A stretch of DNA of 64,000 nt from Bacillota bacterium. GTDB taxonomy: Bacteria > Bacillota > Clostridia > Oscillospirales > Acutalibacteraceae. A program made the translations under genes and the position numbers. The notes under the pieces were generated by a model that saw only the letters and a program-made list of their open reading frames with translations, had not been told where the DNA came from and did no database searches. The DNA lies in assembly GCA_021769885.1 (NCBI GenBank), contig JAETSA010000009.1, forward strand, positions 62,001 through 126,000, in the 5' to 3' direction. How positions within the stretch are numbered: position 1 is the first letter of the stretch; every line of letters begins with the position of its first letter. Positions 33,476-42,742 of this stretch are shown in pieces.

Positions 33476-34837
33476 TCATTTCCCAACGCAAAATTGCGAG
33501 AAAATTTCATTTACTACGGATTCTGTTGCGCGTTCGCCTGTCAAAACGTCCAGGTGCTCAATCGCCGCATCCATACTCACTTCAATTGCGTCGCGGGTCA
33601 AGCCGATTTCCAATGCGTTTTTCGCCTCGGACAGGCTGTCCAGTGCCGCCGTACAGCAGGCAAACTGGCGTTCATTCATCAACGTCGCCGCCGACGGGTC
33701 GAAATCTGCTGTGCCTAAGGTTTCTTCAATCGCAGATTCCAAGGCGTCTATGCCCTGATTCTCTTTTGCGGAGATATACACGACTTTATTGAACGCTGTG
33801 TCTAACAATTCAGGCTCGATTGTGCAGACTTTATCCGTTTTATTGACCACGGCAACGGATTTTTTACCGTTACAGAGGGCAATCAAGTCTCGATCCTCCG
33901 CAGTCAGCGGCGCAGAACCGTCAAAGACCGCCAGCACAAGCACCGCATTTTCGACTTTTTTCCGTGCGCGCGCCACGCCGATTTTCTCCACGGCGTCCCC
34001 TGTTTCGCGCAGGCCTGCAGTATCCGACAGGCGCAAAACCACATTCCCGACGGTTGCGGTTTCCTCAACAATATCGCGGGTTGTGCCCGCAATGTCGGTC
34101 ACGATGGATTTTTCCGCGCCGACAAACCGATTCATCAAGGTGGATTTTCCGACATTCGGCTTGCCGACAATGGCGGTATCCACGCCCGCAAGCACAGCTT
34201 GTCCGCTGTCGAATCGGGAAAGCAAATTCTGCAAGACCGCAATAGAGCGATTCAGCACATCACGAATCGAATCGTCGGAAAGGTCGTCAATTTCCTCATC
34301 GGGATAATCGACCCACGCCGCGAGTGCGGCGCAAACGGATTTGAGGCGATTCGATACGGTGGTAATCTCCCGCGAAAGCGAGCCCTCCAGCACGCCGAGG
34401 GCGGCGGCACTTGACTGTGCGCCCTGCGCCGAGATCAACTGCATCACCGCCTCGGCTTTGGTCAAATCCAGCTTGCCGTTGAGAAAGGCGCGCTTCGTGA
34501 ACTCCCCTGCCTCGGCGGGCCTTGCGCCGTTTTGCAGCGCCGCACGCAAAACCTGTTTTGTAATATACAGTCCGCCGTGGCAGGAAATCTCCACAACGTC
34601 CTCGCCCGTATAGCTTTTCGGTGCGCGAAAGACCGTTGCGATGCCCTCATCGATGGGCTTTCCGTCAAAAATCACGTGTCCAAACGCGGCTCTGTAGCCG
34701 CTCAGCGTTTTTAAATCTATGTCAGATACGGTTTTGAAAATCTGATTGGCTACAGACAGGGCGTTTTCGCCCGAAATTCGGACGATTCCGATACCGCCCG
34801 CCGCCTGCGCAGTAGAAATCGCAGCAATTGTGGACAT
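33476..34837 (-). CDS. mnmE: tRNA modification GTPase MnmE
   Basis: GTPase partner of MnmG. N-terminal folate-binding domain (IAAISTAQAAGGIGIVRISG; later EISCHGGLYI), helical domain, inserted G domain with GKPNVGKSTLMN (about residues 222-233), DIAGTTRD, DTAGLRET and NKTD, and the C-terminal FCVGK whose Cys is conserved. 453 residues. The start ATG 34837 follows GAGGTAT; a longer frame to 34924 is not supported. Separated from the mnmG-rsmG pair by a repeat field rather than being in one operon. Confidence 0.96.
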   Translation of the reverse strand: MSTIAAISTAQAAGGIGIVRISGENALSVANQIFKTVSDIDLKTLSGYRAAFGHVIFDGKPIDEGIATVFRAPKSYTGEDVVEISCHGGLYITKQVLRAALQNGARPAEAGEFTKRAFLNGKLDLTKAEAVMQLISAQGAQSSAAALGVLEGSLSREITTVSNRLKSVCAALAAWVDYPDEEIDDLSDDSIRDVLNRSIAVLQNLLSRFDSGQAVLAGVDTAIVGKPNVGKSTLMNRFVGAEKSIVTDIAGTTRDIVEETATVGNVVLRLSDTAGLRETGDAVEKIGVARARKKVENAVLVLAVFDGSAPLTAEDRDLIALCNGKKSVAVVNKTDKVCTIEPELLDTAFNKVVYISAKENQGIDALESAIEETLGTADFDPSAATLMNERQFACCTAALDSLSEAKNALEIGLTRDAIEVSMDAAIEHLDVLTGERATESVVNEIFSQFCVGK

Positions 34838-34929
34838 AGGTATACCTCGTTTTTCGATTTTGGGGGAGATTTTGCGGGGTGCAATAGAATACAGAGATTT
34901 TGCGTATGGTAGGGTGAAGAGCATAAATC

Positions 34930-35620
34930 TGTCATTCTGAGCGGAGCGAAGAATCTACACTGCACAGCGTGAATTTGATAAATGTGTCGGGGTCGCTGAG
35001 GTCAGCGACCCGCGGGCGAACACAGTTCGCCCCTACGCGTTACGTGTAGGGCGCGGGGTGCGGGTCTCCTGTGGAGACCTCTAAGCGAAGCTTAGAAGCA
35101 CCGACCGAGCCGGCAGGCGAGACATTGCTCGCGCCGTTGAGCTTGCTCTGAGTCCAACCGTGCTCGGGCGATTCGTGAATCGCCCCTACGGGTGTAGGGA
35201 ATGACCGATGACGCGTTCCGCAAGATTTATCAGACTTTGACGGGGCGCCGGGTCGTCGCCCCCTACGATGGGTACACCGCCGTCTGTCTTGTGCAAAATC
35301 CAACCGTGCTCGGGCGGGCGTGGAAACCCGCCCCTACGGGTTGCAATTCGCCATAGGGTTTGCGCAGAAGCCGACTGTGCTCGGGTCGTCGAGACGCCGA
35401 CCCCTACGGATTGTGCTTCACCGTTTGGTTTGTGCAAAATCCGACTGTGCTCGGGCGGGCGAGAACATCCGCCCCTACGGGGTGTGCTTCACCGTTGATT
35501 TTTGTAAAATTCGACCTCGATCGGGCGATTCGTGAATCGCCCCTACAAATCGTAGAGAACGACCTTAAGTGCCGTTCCGCGAGATTTTTGTAGATTTTTC
35601 GCGGGCGCGCCCCTACGGGG
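34930..35620. repeat. REP field between mnmE and jag (gap 34838-35834)
   Basis: ATTCTGAGCGGAGCGAAGAAT repeat 34930-34957; compact pair 34986-35035 (first arm begins GTCG rather than GTAG); T1-split copy 35046-35136; reverse GGGCGATTCGTG 35167-35190; pair 35197-35266 of which the second member (35241-35266, CGGGGCGCC...CCCCCTAC) is nearly identical to the internal palindrome of RAYT-A; reverse copies near 35312, 35385, 35450 and 35523; a GTAGAGAACGACC copy near 35549. The stretch 35680-35834 shows nothing recognisable. Confidence 0.75.
35056..35122 (-). repeat. T1 hairpin element, copy 8
   Basis: CTAAGCGAAGCTTAG middle hairpin combined with the GGTCTCC form of the third hairpin. Host is GTAGGGCGCGGG...TTGCTCGCGCCG; its empty form is intact at 39148-39172. 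Confidence 0.8.
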
Positions 35621-35643
35621 ATGCCCATAGCTCGTACAAAGAA

Positions 35644-35677
35644 TAATAACAAAAACAGGCGGGGAAATGCCCCGCCT
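35644..35677 (-). terminator. Terminator of the rpmH-jag operon
   Basis: Minus strand ACAGGCGGGG/CCCCGCCTGT stem with CATTT loop and a following TTTTTGTTATTATTC. It lies about 160 bases after the jag stop. Confidence 0.88.
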
Positions 35678-35834
35678 GTCGGTCACGAGGGGGTAACCCT
35701 CTAAAATATATCGGACTTTTGCGCTTCGCCGATCCGTGCGCATTTGCACTCGGCGAAAACGGCGAATTTTTGCCGCTGTTCAGCAATTACTCTTTCCCCG
35801 GCTAAAGCGGGGGTTTATTGCCGATATTCCGCAA

Positions 35835-36854
35835 TTATTCTTCGCTCGGCACGTCTTTTTTGATTTCAATTTTGCCGTAGCGGGAAACGCCTGCGGCATC
35901 GCTGTGCTTTTCACGATTCTCCGAAACCTCGGGCACATACGGTTCGCGTTTCGGACGGTCGCGGCGATCTCTGCGGTCGCGGTTGTCACGGCGATAGTCG
36001 TTTCTGCCGCCGCGCGAATTGCGGGGTGCACCTTCGGGTGCGATGATAACGCGGCGATCCAAATCCATACCCGTAGAATAGGAGGTCACGCCCTCTATGC
36101 CTTGGATTGCGGTATGAATAATTCTGCGCTCATACGGATTCATCGGCTCAAGTGCAAGACTTCTGCCGGTGCGCAAAACTCTTGCCGCATCTTTTTCGGC
36201 AAGTGAAATCAGTGCCGCTTCACGCTTTTCACGGTAATTGCCGACATTGATAGACACACGGCGATAGCCCTGTCTGCCCTTGTTTTCTACCATACGGGCA
36301 AGGTACTGAATCGCATCCAGCGTTTCGCCGCGTCTGCCGATGACAATGCCGTAATCATCGCCGCAGTCTAAATCGAACAGCACTTCGTTGTCGCCGTCAA
36401 ACGCCTGAATCGTGCAATTCTCAATGCCAAGTGCCTTTACCAAGGCAACGATGTAGTCTTCTGTTTCTTTGTGCGCGTCAGAGGGGGTCAGAGCCTCTTT
36501 ACGTTCTGCAAAGGACTTAACCGGCTCCGCATCCTTCTTTGCGCTCTTCTGCGGTGCTTTTTCTGCCTTCGGTGCATCCGCTTTTTTCTCTTTTTTCGGC
36601 GCACGCGGTCTTTCCTGCTTCGGTTTATCGGCAAATTCCTTTTTCTTTTCGACGGGTTTCTTCACTTCGTCGGGAATTTCCACGGAAACCTTGACTTCTG
36701 CGGGCGAGCCGCCGAACAGACCTAAAATCTTTTTTTGAGGCATTTTGAGGACTTCATAATGAAAATCATCGTCCTCGGTAAGCCCCAGCTCCGCCATTGC
36801 GGCGGCCTTTGCCGCATCAATCGTTGCGGCGGACTTGATAACTTCCTTAATCAT
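35835..36854 (-). CDS. jag: RNA-binding protein Jag/KhpB (Jag-N, KH and R3H domains)
   Basis: Jag (KhpB/EloR) binds RNA and links to cell elongation and sporulation; the gene typically follows yidC as here. Jag-N domain with KKILGLFGGSPAEVKV (about residues 40-56), a Lys/Glu/Pro-rich linker (60-120), KH domain with GDDYGIVIGRRGETLDAIQYL (about 168-188), R3H domain with NVGNYREKREAALISLAEK and EPMNPYERRIIHTA. A C-terminal Arg/Asp/Gly-rich tail (RRDNRDRRDRRDRPKREP) extends the protein to 339 residues and may add RNA affinity. The stop lies 14 bases upstream of nothing else in the operon; yidC ends 15 bases before its start. Confidence 0.93.
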   Translation of the reverse strand: MIKEVIKSAATIDAAKAAAMAELGLTEDDDFHYEVLKMPQKKILGLFGGSPAEVKVSVEIPDEVKKPVEKKKEFADKPKQERPRAPKKEKKADAPKAEKAPQKSAKKDAEPVKSFAERKEALTPSDAHKETEDYIVALVKALGIENCTIQAFDGDNEVLFDLDCGDDYGIVIGRRGETLDAIQYLARMVENKGRQGYRRVSINVGNYREKREAALISLAEKDAARVLRTGRSLALEPMNPYERRIIHTAIQGIEGVTSYSTGMDLDRRVIIAPEGAPRNSRGGRNDYRRDNRDRRDRRDRPKREPYVPEVSENREKHSDAAGVSRYGKIEIKKDVPSEE

Positions 36855-36868
36855 TCTAACTGAACTCC

Positions 36869-37822
36869 TTATTTGTCGTCCGACTCCTGCATTGCCTTCA
36901 CCTTTTTGGTGTTTTCTTCTTTAGAACGGCGATAGATTGTTTCGTCAATCATCACCTTTGCAAGTACCTTCTTCGGCGCGTAAATGTGATTCAGAACAAT
37001 CATTTGCGCAAACGAGATTGCGCTCGACATAATGGTGTAAATACCGACGCTTATCGGGAACATAAAGCCGAAAACAATCTGCATAATCGGCATATACAGC
37101 ATCATACAGCCCATCATCGGATTTTTCGCCATTTCGGGATTGTTCTTTTTCTGGCGGTACTGCGAATAGATGCTCATCACGAGCGCAATTAAACCGGAAA
37201 CAATCGGCACGACCCAATAAACGGTCGGCTCTTTAAATTGCGGTGTCACGGAAAGATCCAAGCCGAACAGGCTGAAGCGGTCGATGAACAAATCGACTTT
37301 TGCAATCATATCGCTTGTAAGACCCGTAATCGACGGCAAATCTATTTCGTGGAAATGCTCGAGGGCATACAGCTCCATTCTGTAGGGGTTGCTTTTTGCG
37401 CCGTCCAAAAACGGCTCAGCGGCAACCTTTAATGCTTCCACGGTCTCCGTCGGCAAACGCAGAACCATCGAAAACGGATGGTAGTTCACCTGGAAAAGCC
37501 CAATCATAATCGGAAGCTGAATGAGCGTGGGCAAACAGCCCGAAGTCATTGCGGAAGTACCCTCACGCTGATACAGTGCCTGTGTTTCTTCTTGAATCTT
37601 TTGCTGATTGCCTGCATATTTCTGTTGTATGCGGCGCAGCTTCGGCTGCAGTCTTGCCTGCTTCGCCATACCCCTTTGTTGGCTGATTGCCGAGGGCAAA
37701 AGGCAAAGGCGCACAACGATTGTCAAGCAGAGAATAGACAGCAGATAGTTGCCTGTCAGCCCGTAAAACAGGGCAATGACAAAGCCAAAGGGGACGCCTA
37801 AAATTTCATACAGTCTTGCCAT
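36869..37822 (-). CDS. yidC: Membrane protein insertase YidC/Oxa1
   Basis: Inserts and folds membrane proteins, alone or with SecYEG. Five-helix Gram-positive type: PFGFVIALFYGLTGNYLLSI near the N-terminus, conserved RLCLLP region with the expected positively charged Arg, QRGMAKQARLQPKLRRIQQKY cytoplasmic loop, then PTLIQLPIMIGLFQVNY, and C-terminal helices with MGCMMLYMPIMQIVFGFMFP. There is no lipobox, unlike B. subtilis SpoIIIJ. 317 residues. ATG 37822 with GGAGGATC. Confidence 0.94.
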   Translation of the reverse strand: MARLYEILGVPFGFVIALFYGLTGNYLLSILCLTIVVRLCLLPSAISQQRGMAKQARLQPKLRRIQQKYAGNQQKIQEETQALYQREGTSAMTSGCLPTLIQLPIMIGLFQVNYHPFSMVLRLPTETVEALKVAAEPFLDGAKSNPYRMELYALEHFHEIDLPSITGLTSDMIAKVDLFIDRFSLFGLDLSVTPQFKEPTVYWVVPIVSGLIALVMSIYSQYRQKKNNPEMAKNPMMGCMMLYMPIMQIVFGFMFPISVGIYTIMSSAISFAQMIVLNHIYAPKKVLAKVMIDETIYRRSKEENTKKVKAMQESDDK

Positions 37823-37889
37823 GTATGATCCTCCGAGCGAGGCGCGTGCCTCGCGGACGGCTTCGGCAAAGCCGAAAGCCTTCCAATTT

Positions 37890-38120
37890 TTATTTCGTGT
37901 TTGTCTTTTTTTCGGGGACGGGGTCATACCCGCCCGGGAACAGCGGATTGCACCGCAAAAGACGCCATATACCGAGTAAACCGCCTCTTAAGATTCCAAA
38001 CCGTTCGATTGCCGTCAGCATATACTGCGAGCAGGTCGGATAGAATCTGCACCGCGGCGGAAAAAGCGGAGAAATTTTTCGCTGATAAAAACGAATACAC
38101 TTTATCGCAAATTCTTTCAT
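37890..38120 (-). CDS. yidD: Membrane protein insertion efficiency factor YidD
   Basis: Small protein that assists YidC. The family signature [18 protein letters not shown] (about residues 24-41) and [17 protein letters not shown] (53-69) are complete. 76 residues. The start ATG 38120 overlaps the rnpA stop by four bases (ATGA). Confidence 0.95.
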   Translation of the reverse strand: MKEFAIKCIRFYQRKISPLFPPRCRFYPTCSQYMLTAIERFGILRGGLLGIWRLLRCNPLFPGGYDPVPEKKTNTK

Positions 38121-38455
38121 TTTTCAATGGCTCCCGCTTTTTGGAGTAGGGAAAGCATAATCGCTTTGATTTCGGTGCTTTTCAAGTATTTGGTTCTGCT
38201 GCGCGCCACAAAAACGAAATCGTAATTGCCCGAAAGACGGGGTTCAACCTCCGCATACGCGGCGCGGATAATGCGCTTACAGCGGTTACGCTGCACAGCG
38301 TTGCCGATTTTTTTACTCACGGTAATGCCGATACGACAAATTCCCGCACGGTTTCTTTGAAAATAAACAACCAGTGCAGGATTTGTATAAGATTTCCCAC
38401 GGTGATACAGCCGCCGAAAATCCACGTTTCGGTTTAAAGTTTCCGTATGTTTCAA
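38117..38455 (-). CDS. rnpA: Ribonuclease P protein component
   Basis: Protein subunit of RNase P for tRNA 5' maturation. [19 protein letters not shown] at the start and the RNR motif in [17 protein letters not shown] (about residues 52-68). 112 residues. Directly follows rpmH as is near-universal. Confidence 0.96.
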   Translation of the reverse strand: MKHTETLNRNVDFRRLYHRGKSYTNPALVVYFQRNRAGICRIGITVSKKIGNAVQRNRCKRIIRAAYAEVEPRLSGNYDFVFVARSRTKYLKSTEIKAIMLSLLQKAGAIEK

Positions 38456-38470
38456 ATCGGTGTGCCCTCT

Positions 38471-38605
38471 TTAGTAAGAAAGCTGCTTTCTGCCCTTGCT
38501 TCTGCGGCGGGCAAGAACTTTTCTGCCGTTTCTCGTCGCCATTCTTTTACGGAAGCCGTGTTCCATCTTGCGATGACGCTTTTTGGGCTGGTACGTTCTT
38601 TTCAT
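38471..38605 (-). CDS. rpmH: 50S ribosomal protein L34
   Basis: 44-residue very basic protein beginning [20 protein letters not shown] and ending [12 protein letters not shown], the standard L34 sequence. Start ATG 38605 after GGAGGATG. First gene of the operon rpmH-rnpA-yidD-yidC-jag. Confidence 0.98.
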   Translation of the reverse strand: MKRTYQPKKRHRKMEHGFRKRMATRNGRKVLARRRSKGRKQLSY

Positions 38606-38647
38606 AATTCATCCTCCGTTCCTATAGGAAATGTCTGCGAGTAGTAA

Positions 38648-38677
38648 TTATATACTAATTTTGCACGGTTTGTCAAC
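38648..38677 (-). promoter_or_regulatory. rpmH operon promoter
   Basis: Minus strand TTGACA (38677-38672), 18-base spacer, perfect TATAAT (38653-38648), 43 bases before the start codon. Confidence 0.85.
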
Positions 38678-38820
38678 GTTTTTATCATTTTTACACGGTT
38701 TTTTTGCATATTGCAAAAATGTGGTGCTACAAATTGTGGCACGAATTTTCAGAAGAACAATATGTAGATTTTGTATCGCTCTTGTGTTCGCGGTTGGTTT
38801 GTGCGGAAACTATGTAGAAG

Positions 38821-39285
38821 CTGTCATTCTGAGCGCAGCGAAGAATCTCCGTTTGTGCAAACTTCTTCTGACGGAGATCCTTCGCTATCGCGCAGGATGA
38901 CAGTGCAGACGGGCGCGCCCCTACAGGGTTGTAAGTTGTTTTGCGCACCGTAGGGACAGCCCGGGCTCGCTGTCCGCGGGCGAACACAGTTCGCCCCTAC
39001 GATTTGTAGGGAACGACCTCTGTGTCGTTCCGTGAGATTTTATCAGACTTTGACGGGCGCGTAGTGGCGGGCTTCCACGCCCGCCGCAGACTGTGTGAAT
39101 ATCCAACCGTGCGCGGGCGATTCGTGAATCGCCCCTACAGGGTACGTGTAGGGCGCGGGCTTGCTCGCGCCGTTTTTGTTTGCGCGGGCGGATGAGGTTA
39201 CGGCTTCGCCATTACCCTTTTGTCGCTTCGCGACATTTTCCCTAATAGGGAAATCTTCATCCGCCCCTACGGGGGTGTGCTTCGC
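38821..39285. repeat. REP field (gap 38606-39344)
   Basis: An inverted pair of ATTCTGAGCG-type repeats (38821-38850 and 38873-38903) forms a long imperfect palindrome. Then a pair 38949-39001 (GTAGGGACAGCCC and GGGCGAACACAG), GTAGGGAACGACC at about 39006, GTAGTGGCGGGCTTCCACG near 39062, reverse GGGCGATTCGTG near 39115, the unsplit GTAGGGCGCGGGC palindrome 39148-39172 and a T2-split reverse copy ending 39271. Confidence 0.75.
39194..39258 (+). repeat. T2 hairpin element, copy 3
   Basis: Complete element in GGGCGGATG...CATCCGCCCCTAC. The third hairpin is TTCCCTAATAGGGAA rather than TTCCCCTATTAGGGGAA, with both sides changed. Confidence 0.75.
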
Positions 39286-39286
39286 T

Positions 39287-39324
39287 AAAATCCACCCGTG
39301 CTCCGAAGAACGCGGGTGGATGCT
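39287..39324 (-). terminator. Terminator of mrp
   Basis: Minus strand ATCCACCCGCG/CACGGGTGGAT stem followed by TTTTA, about 20 bases past the stop. Confidence 0.75.
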
Positions 39325-39344
39325 TCTTTTGAAACAATGTGCCG

Positions 39345-40151
39345 TTACAGATTTGCAATCACGCGGTTGAATTTGTCGGTATCGGCAAGCTCGACTGCGC
39401 CTTTATCGACCAATGCGGCGGTTTTGGGGTCAATCGGCAAACGGGCAAGGACGGGAACATCCAATTCCTTTGCGACCTCGTCGATTTTGCTTTCGCCGAA
39501 AATCGCATACTGCTTGCCGCAGTCGGGGCACTCGAAATAGCTCATATTTTCGACCAATCCCAGCACGGGGATGTTCATCATTTTCGCCATATTATACGCT
39601 TTTTTGACAATCAGCGTAACGAGATCCTGCGGCGTGGTGACAATCACGATGCCGTCCACGGGCAGCCCTTGGAACACCGTCAGCGGCACGTCTCCCGTGC
39701 CGGGCGGCATATCGACAAACATATAATCGACATCGCCCCAAATTACGTCCTGCCAAAACTGATTGATCATACCCGAAATCACAGGACCGCGCCAAATCAC
39801 GGGCGCATCTTCTTTTTCGAGGAGCAAATTGACGCTCATCACGCGGATACCCGTTTTGGTCTGCATCGGGAAGATACCATCGTCACTGCCTTCTGCGCGG
39901 CCGTGGAGTCCAAACGCCTTCGGAATGGACGGACCTGTGACGTCCGCATCCAAAATTGCGGTCTGCTTGCCCGCAGACTGCGCCGCCACCGCCAAAAGAG
40001 AGGTGACAAGGCTTTTGCCTACGCCGCCTTTGCCGCTGACTACGCCGATGACTTTTTTCACCGTGCTGTACTTATTTTCGGGCAAACGCATATCTTTCTT
40101 TTCACAGTTCTCAGAACAAGAACTGCAATTTCCGGAACAACCTTCACTCAT
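39345..40151 (-). CDS. mrp: Mrp/ApbC-type iron-sulfur carrier ATPase
   Basis: P-loop ATPase that binds and transfers Fe-S clusters. N-terminal Cys-rich stretch CSGNCSSCSENC (residues 5-16) is unusual in being so dense and may bind metal. Walker A SGKGGVGKSLVTSLL (about 39-53), ADVTGPSIPKAFG, YMFVDMPPGTGDVPLTV, and the cluster-binding CPDCG (CxxC) near 224. 268 residues. Flanked by repeats on both sides, no operon partner. Confidence 0.92.
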   Translation of the reverse strand: MSEGCSGNCSSCSENCEKKDMRLPENKYSTVKKVIGVVSGKGGVGKSLVTSLLAVAAQSAGKQTAILDADVTGPSIPKAFGLHGRAEGSDDGIFPMQTKTGIRVMSVNLLLEKEDAPVIWRGPVISGMINQFWQDVIWGDVDYMFVDMPPGTGDVPLTVFQGLPVDGIVIVTTPQDLVTLIVKKAYNMAKMMNIPVLGLVENMSYFECPDCGKQYAIFGESKIDEVAKELDVPVLARLPIDPKTAALVDKGAVELADTDKFNRVIANL

Positions 40152-40277
40152 TTTTTCATATCTCCTTTTATTTCGTACCTACTCTGCAGAAACAGAGGGT
40201 TTTTATGCTTGGATTGCGATTTGCACGCAGTTGGTTGGTGCGAATCTCACACAGAACAGCGTGAAATTGATAATCGC

Positions 40278-40470
40278 GTAGGGGTCGCTGTTCCCAGCGA
40301 CCCGCGGGCGAACACAGTTCGCCCCTACGGGAGTTGCGTTTCGCCGTTGGACTTGTTTAAATCCGACCGTGCTCGGGCGGATGAAGGTGCGGGTGTCCAG
40401 TGGACACCTCTAAGCGAAGCTTAGAAGCACCGACCGAGCCGGCAGGCGAGAACATCCGCCCCTACGGGGT
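40278..40470. repeat. REPIN and T1-split REP (gap 40152-40510)
   Basis: Compact inverted pair 40278-40328 (GTAGGGGTCGCTG...AGCGACCCG joined to CGGGCGAACACAG...CGCCCCTAC), a particularly clean example with GTAG at both outer ends. A second, reverse palindrome GGGCGGATGA...CATCCGCCCCTAC to 40466 is split by T1. Confidence 0.8.
40386..40451 (-). repeat. T1 hairpin element, copy 9
   Basis: CTAAGCGAAGCTTAG middle hairpin with GGTGTCC/GGACACC third hairpin. The host GGGCGGATG...CATCCGCCCCTAC is the same palindrome class that elsewhere receives T2 (39190, 43306, 55382), so both elements use the same loop. Confidence 0.8.
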
Positions 40471-40510
40471 TTGCACATCTCCGTTGGGTTTATACACCAT
40501 CAGATAGTTT

Positions 40511-40996
40511 TTATGCTTCGTGCACATCCGTCGGTGTCTCTTTTTCTTTATTCTTCCGCAAATCCCGGAAAAAATCCGACAGGACGGCGGCGCACTCCGC
40601 TTCCATTACGCCGCCTTCGTACTGCGGCTTGTGTGTAAACGGATAATCAAACATACGCAGAACACTTTCGACCGCGCCGTTTTTCGGGTCGTATGCCCCG
40701 AAGGTCACTTTTCGGATTCTGGCATTGAGAATCGCGCCTGCGCACATCGGACACGGCTCCAATGTCACAAACATTTCACACTCCCACAGCCGCCAGCCGC
40801 CCAAAACCGCGCACGCGGTGCGGATGGCTTCGATTTCGGCGTGCGACAGCGCATCCTTTACGATTTCGCGGCGGTTTCTGCCGATTGCCACGACCTCGCC
40901 GTGCCGCACGACGACCGCCCCGACGGGGACTTCCCCCTCAGCGGCGCTTTCCTTTGCCGCTTTGAGTGCCAGCGTCATAAAATCCGCGTTTTCCAT
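40511..40996 (-). CDS. tadA: tRNA-specific adenosine deaminase
   Basis: Converts A34 to inosine in tRNA-Arg. Zinc-site motifs HAEIEAIR (about residues 53-60, with the catalytic Glu) and PCPMCAGAI (82-90). VPVGAVVV and NRREIVKDALSHAE are also conserved. 161 residues. The ATG 40996 is one base from the stop of the CPBP gene, so translation is coupled. Confidence 0.93.
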   Translation of the reverse strand: MENADFMTLALKAAKESAAEGEVPVGAVVVRHGEVVAIGRNRREIVKDALSHAEIEAIRTACAVLGGWRLWECEMFVTLEPCPMCAGAILNARIRKVTFGAYDPKNGAVESVLRMFDYPFTHKPQYEGGVMEAECAAVLSDFFRDLRKNKEKETPTDVHEA

Positions 40997-40997
40997 A

Positions 40998-42584
40998 TTA
41001 AAATTCCACGTACTGCGCGGTTTGAATCAGCAAATACAGCAACGCCAAAATCATGGACACCGTGCAAATATAGTTTTTCCCTTTTTCACCGCGCTGTAAA
41101 ATACCTTCGCCGTCACTGAGAGTCGGACGCTTATAGGTCTTAAAGTAAATCACCGCACAGGCAATGCCAACCACGGCAATGACGCCAATCATCGCCAAAA
41201 TCACGAGATTCGCGGTGGCTTCAGGCAGATTGTCCACTGCCACCTGCATCATTACGGCGGCAAAATTGTTTAAGAAATGAATCGCCACGCCGACCCACAT
41301 AGAGCCTGTGACCGTAACGGCATAGCCAATCGCGATGCCCGCGATAAAGGCGAACGGAATCTGCACCATATTGCCGTGCATCAAAGCAAACACAAGTGCC
41401 GACATCAGGATTGCGAATTTGTCGCCGTACCGCCGCAAGGGCTGCATTACCGTGCCGCGAATGGCAAATTCTTCGACAAACGCGGGAATCACCGCCGTGC
41501 CGAGCACTGTCAAAAGGATTTTCGGCACTGTATCAAGCACAGTTTCGTCCGTCGGCATCGTAAAGGTAATGCCAAACATATTCTCTGCCAACGCAGAGAG
41601 GAAATTCGTCACGTAGCTGCCCGCGATACAGCACATCAGCCCGACAAAAACAAGCAATACCGCCGCTTTACTGTCATACGGCGTGCCGAGCGGGAGCTCT
41701 TTAATCAGTCCGCGCTTCTTTTGATAGAGATATCCCAAGAAAAACGGCACAAAAATGCCAATCAGGGACAGTGCCGCATTGATGGCGATATAAATCGGGG
41801 TGTTTTCCTGATAGACCGCCTCACGGAAGCTCGGCACAAGAGCCAAAATAAAGCTGACTAAAAAAACGATAATCGGCAGACCCAGCACCGAAAGACCGTG
41901 CGACAGGCTCATTTTTCTGAGAGCTGCGGCGGATTCGCGTTTTTTCTGCAAATCCGGGGTGTTCAGCGGTGCGCAGCCGCCCGCATAATATTGCCCGTAA
42001 TAGGGGTTTTGCGGCGGTCGGGGCGCATAATAGGGCTGTTGCCCATACGGATACTGCGCGCCGTTCGAATACGGATTTTGCGTGTATCCGCCGCTTTGCC
42101 CATACGGATTTTGCGTGCCGTAAGGCGCATTTCCGTAAGGCGGTTGCCCGTAGCCCGTGCCGTACGGCTGGGAAGCATAGGGATTCTGCGTCGGCTGTGC
42201 AGGTCTTGCGTAAGGATTCTGATTTTGCGCATAAGGATTTTGCGCACCCGCATACGGGTTTTGTGCCGTGCCGTACGGATTTTGCGTTTGCCCGTACGCA
42301 TTCTGCGCCGTGCCGTAGGCGGATTGCCCGTACGGGGACTGCGCATAAGAGGCTTGTCCGTTCGCATACGGATTGCCCGTTGCCTGCGCACTGTACGGGG
42401 ATTGCGCCGTCTGTGTACTGTATGGGGATTGCGCCCCCGGCGCGTTGGCAGTCTGCGCGAATGCATCCTGTGTTTCTTGCGAGTCAGTGCCTTGTGCGGC
42501 AGATGCGTTCGATGCAGTCGCGCTCTGTGCGCAACCCGTGTCGCGCATCGGTGCATCGTAGGTTGTTTTTTGTTGTTCGTCCAT
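40998..42584 (-). CDS. CPBP intramembrane protease with Tyr/Gln/Asn-rich repeat head
   Basis: Residues 1-215 are low-complexity and contain more than fifteen NPYG/SPYG/NPYA-type repeats (for example TAQNPYAGAQNPYAQNQNPY), resembling phase-separating or surface-adhesive tails. The C-terminal part has eight hydrophobic segments with the CPBP (Abi/RCE1) motifs: EEFAIRGTVMQPL (EExxxR, catalytic Glu pair), FALMHGN and AIHFLNN. CPBP proteins are glutamic intramembrane proteases, often linked to bacteriocin immunity or prenyl-protein cleavage. The start is ATG 42584; ATG 42590 just upstream is possible. 528 residues. Upstream lies a copy of the hairpin-chain element. Confidence 0.8.
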   Translation of the reverse strand: MDEQQKTTYDAPMRDTGCAQSATASNASAAQGTDSQETQDAFAQTANAPGAQSPYSTQTAQSPYSAQATGNPYANGQASYAQSPYGQSAYGTAQNAYGQTQNPYGTAQNPYAGAQNPYAQNQNPYARPAQPTQNPYASQPYGTGYGQPPYGNAPYGTQNPYGQSGGYTQNPYSNGAQYPYGQQPYYAPRPPQNPYYGQYYAGGCAPLNTPDLQKKRESAAALRKMSLSHGLSVLGLPIIVFLVSFILALVPSFREAVYQENTPIYIAINAALSLIGIFVPFFLGYLYQKKRGLIKELPLGTPYDSKAAVLLVFVGLMCCIAGSYVTNFLSALAENMFGITFTMPTDETVLDTVPKILLTVLGTAVIPAFVEEFAIRGTVMQPLRRYGDKFAILMSALVFALMHGNMVQIPFAFIAGIAIGYAVTVTGSMWVGVAIHFLNNFAAVMMQVAVDNLPEATANLVILAMIGVIAVVGIACAVIYFKTYKRPTLSDGEGILQRGEKGKNYICTVSMILALLYLLIQTAQYVEF

Positions 42585-42742
42585 ACACATTCTCTTTTCT
42601 ATATCAAAACAAAGAAATGCATTCCTCAAGCGGATTGCCTGATTCCTGTATACATATATATCACGAATTTCAAACACAGTTGTGGAGAATTTGTAAATTT
42701 TTATTTGTGTCGATTTTGCACACAGTCGGTTTGTGCAAAAAT

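Noticed and set aside
35644-35677. REP palindrome
   Set aside because: The GGCGGGG hairpin lacks the GTAG foot and has a T-run directly after it on the minus strand, so it is called a terminator.
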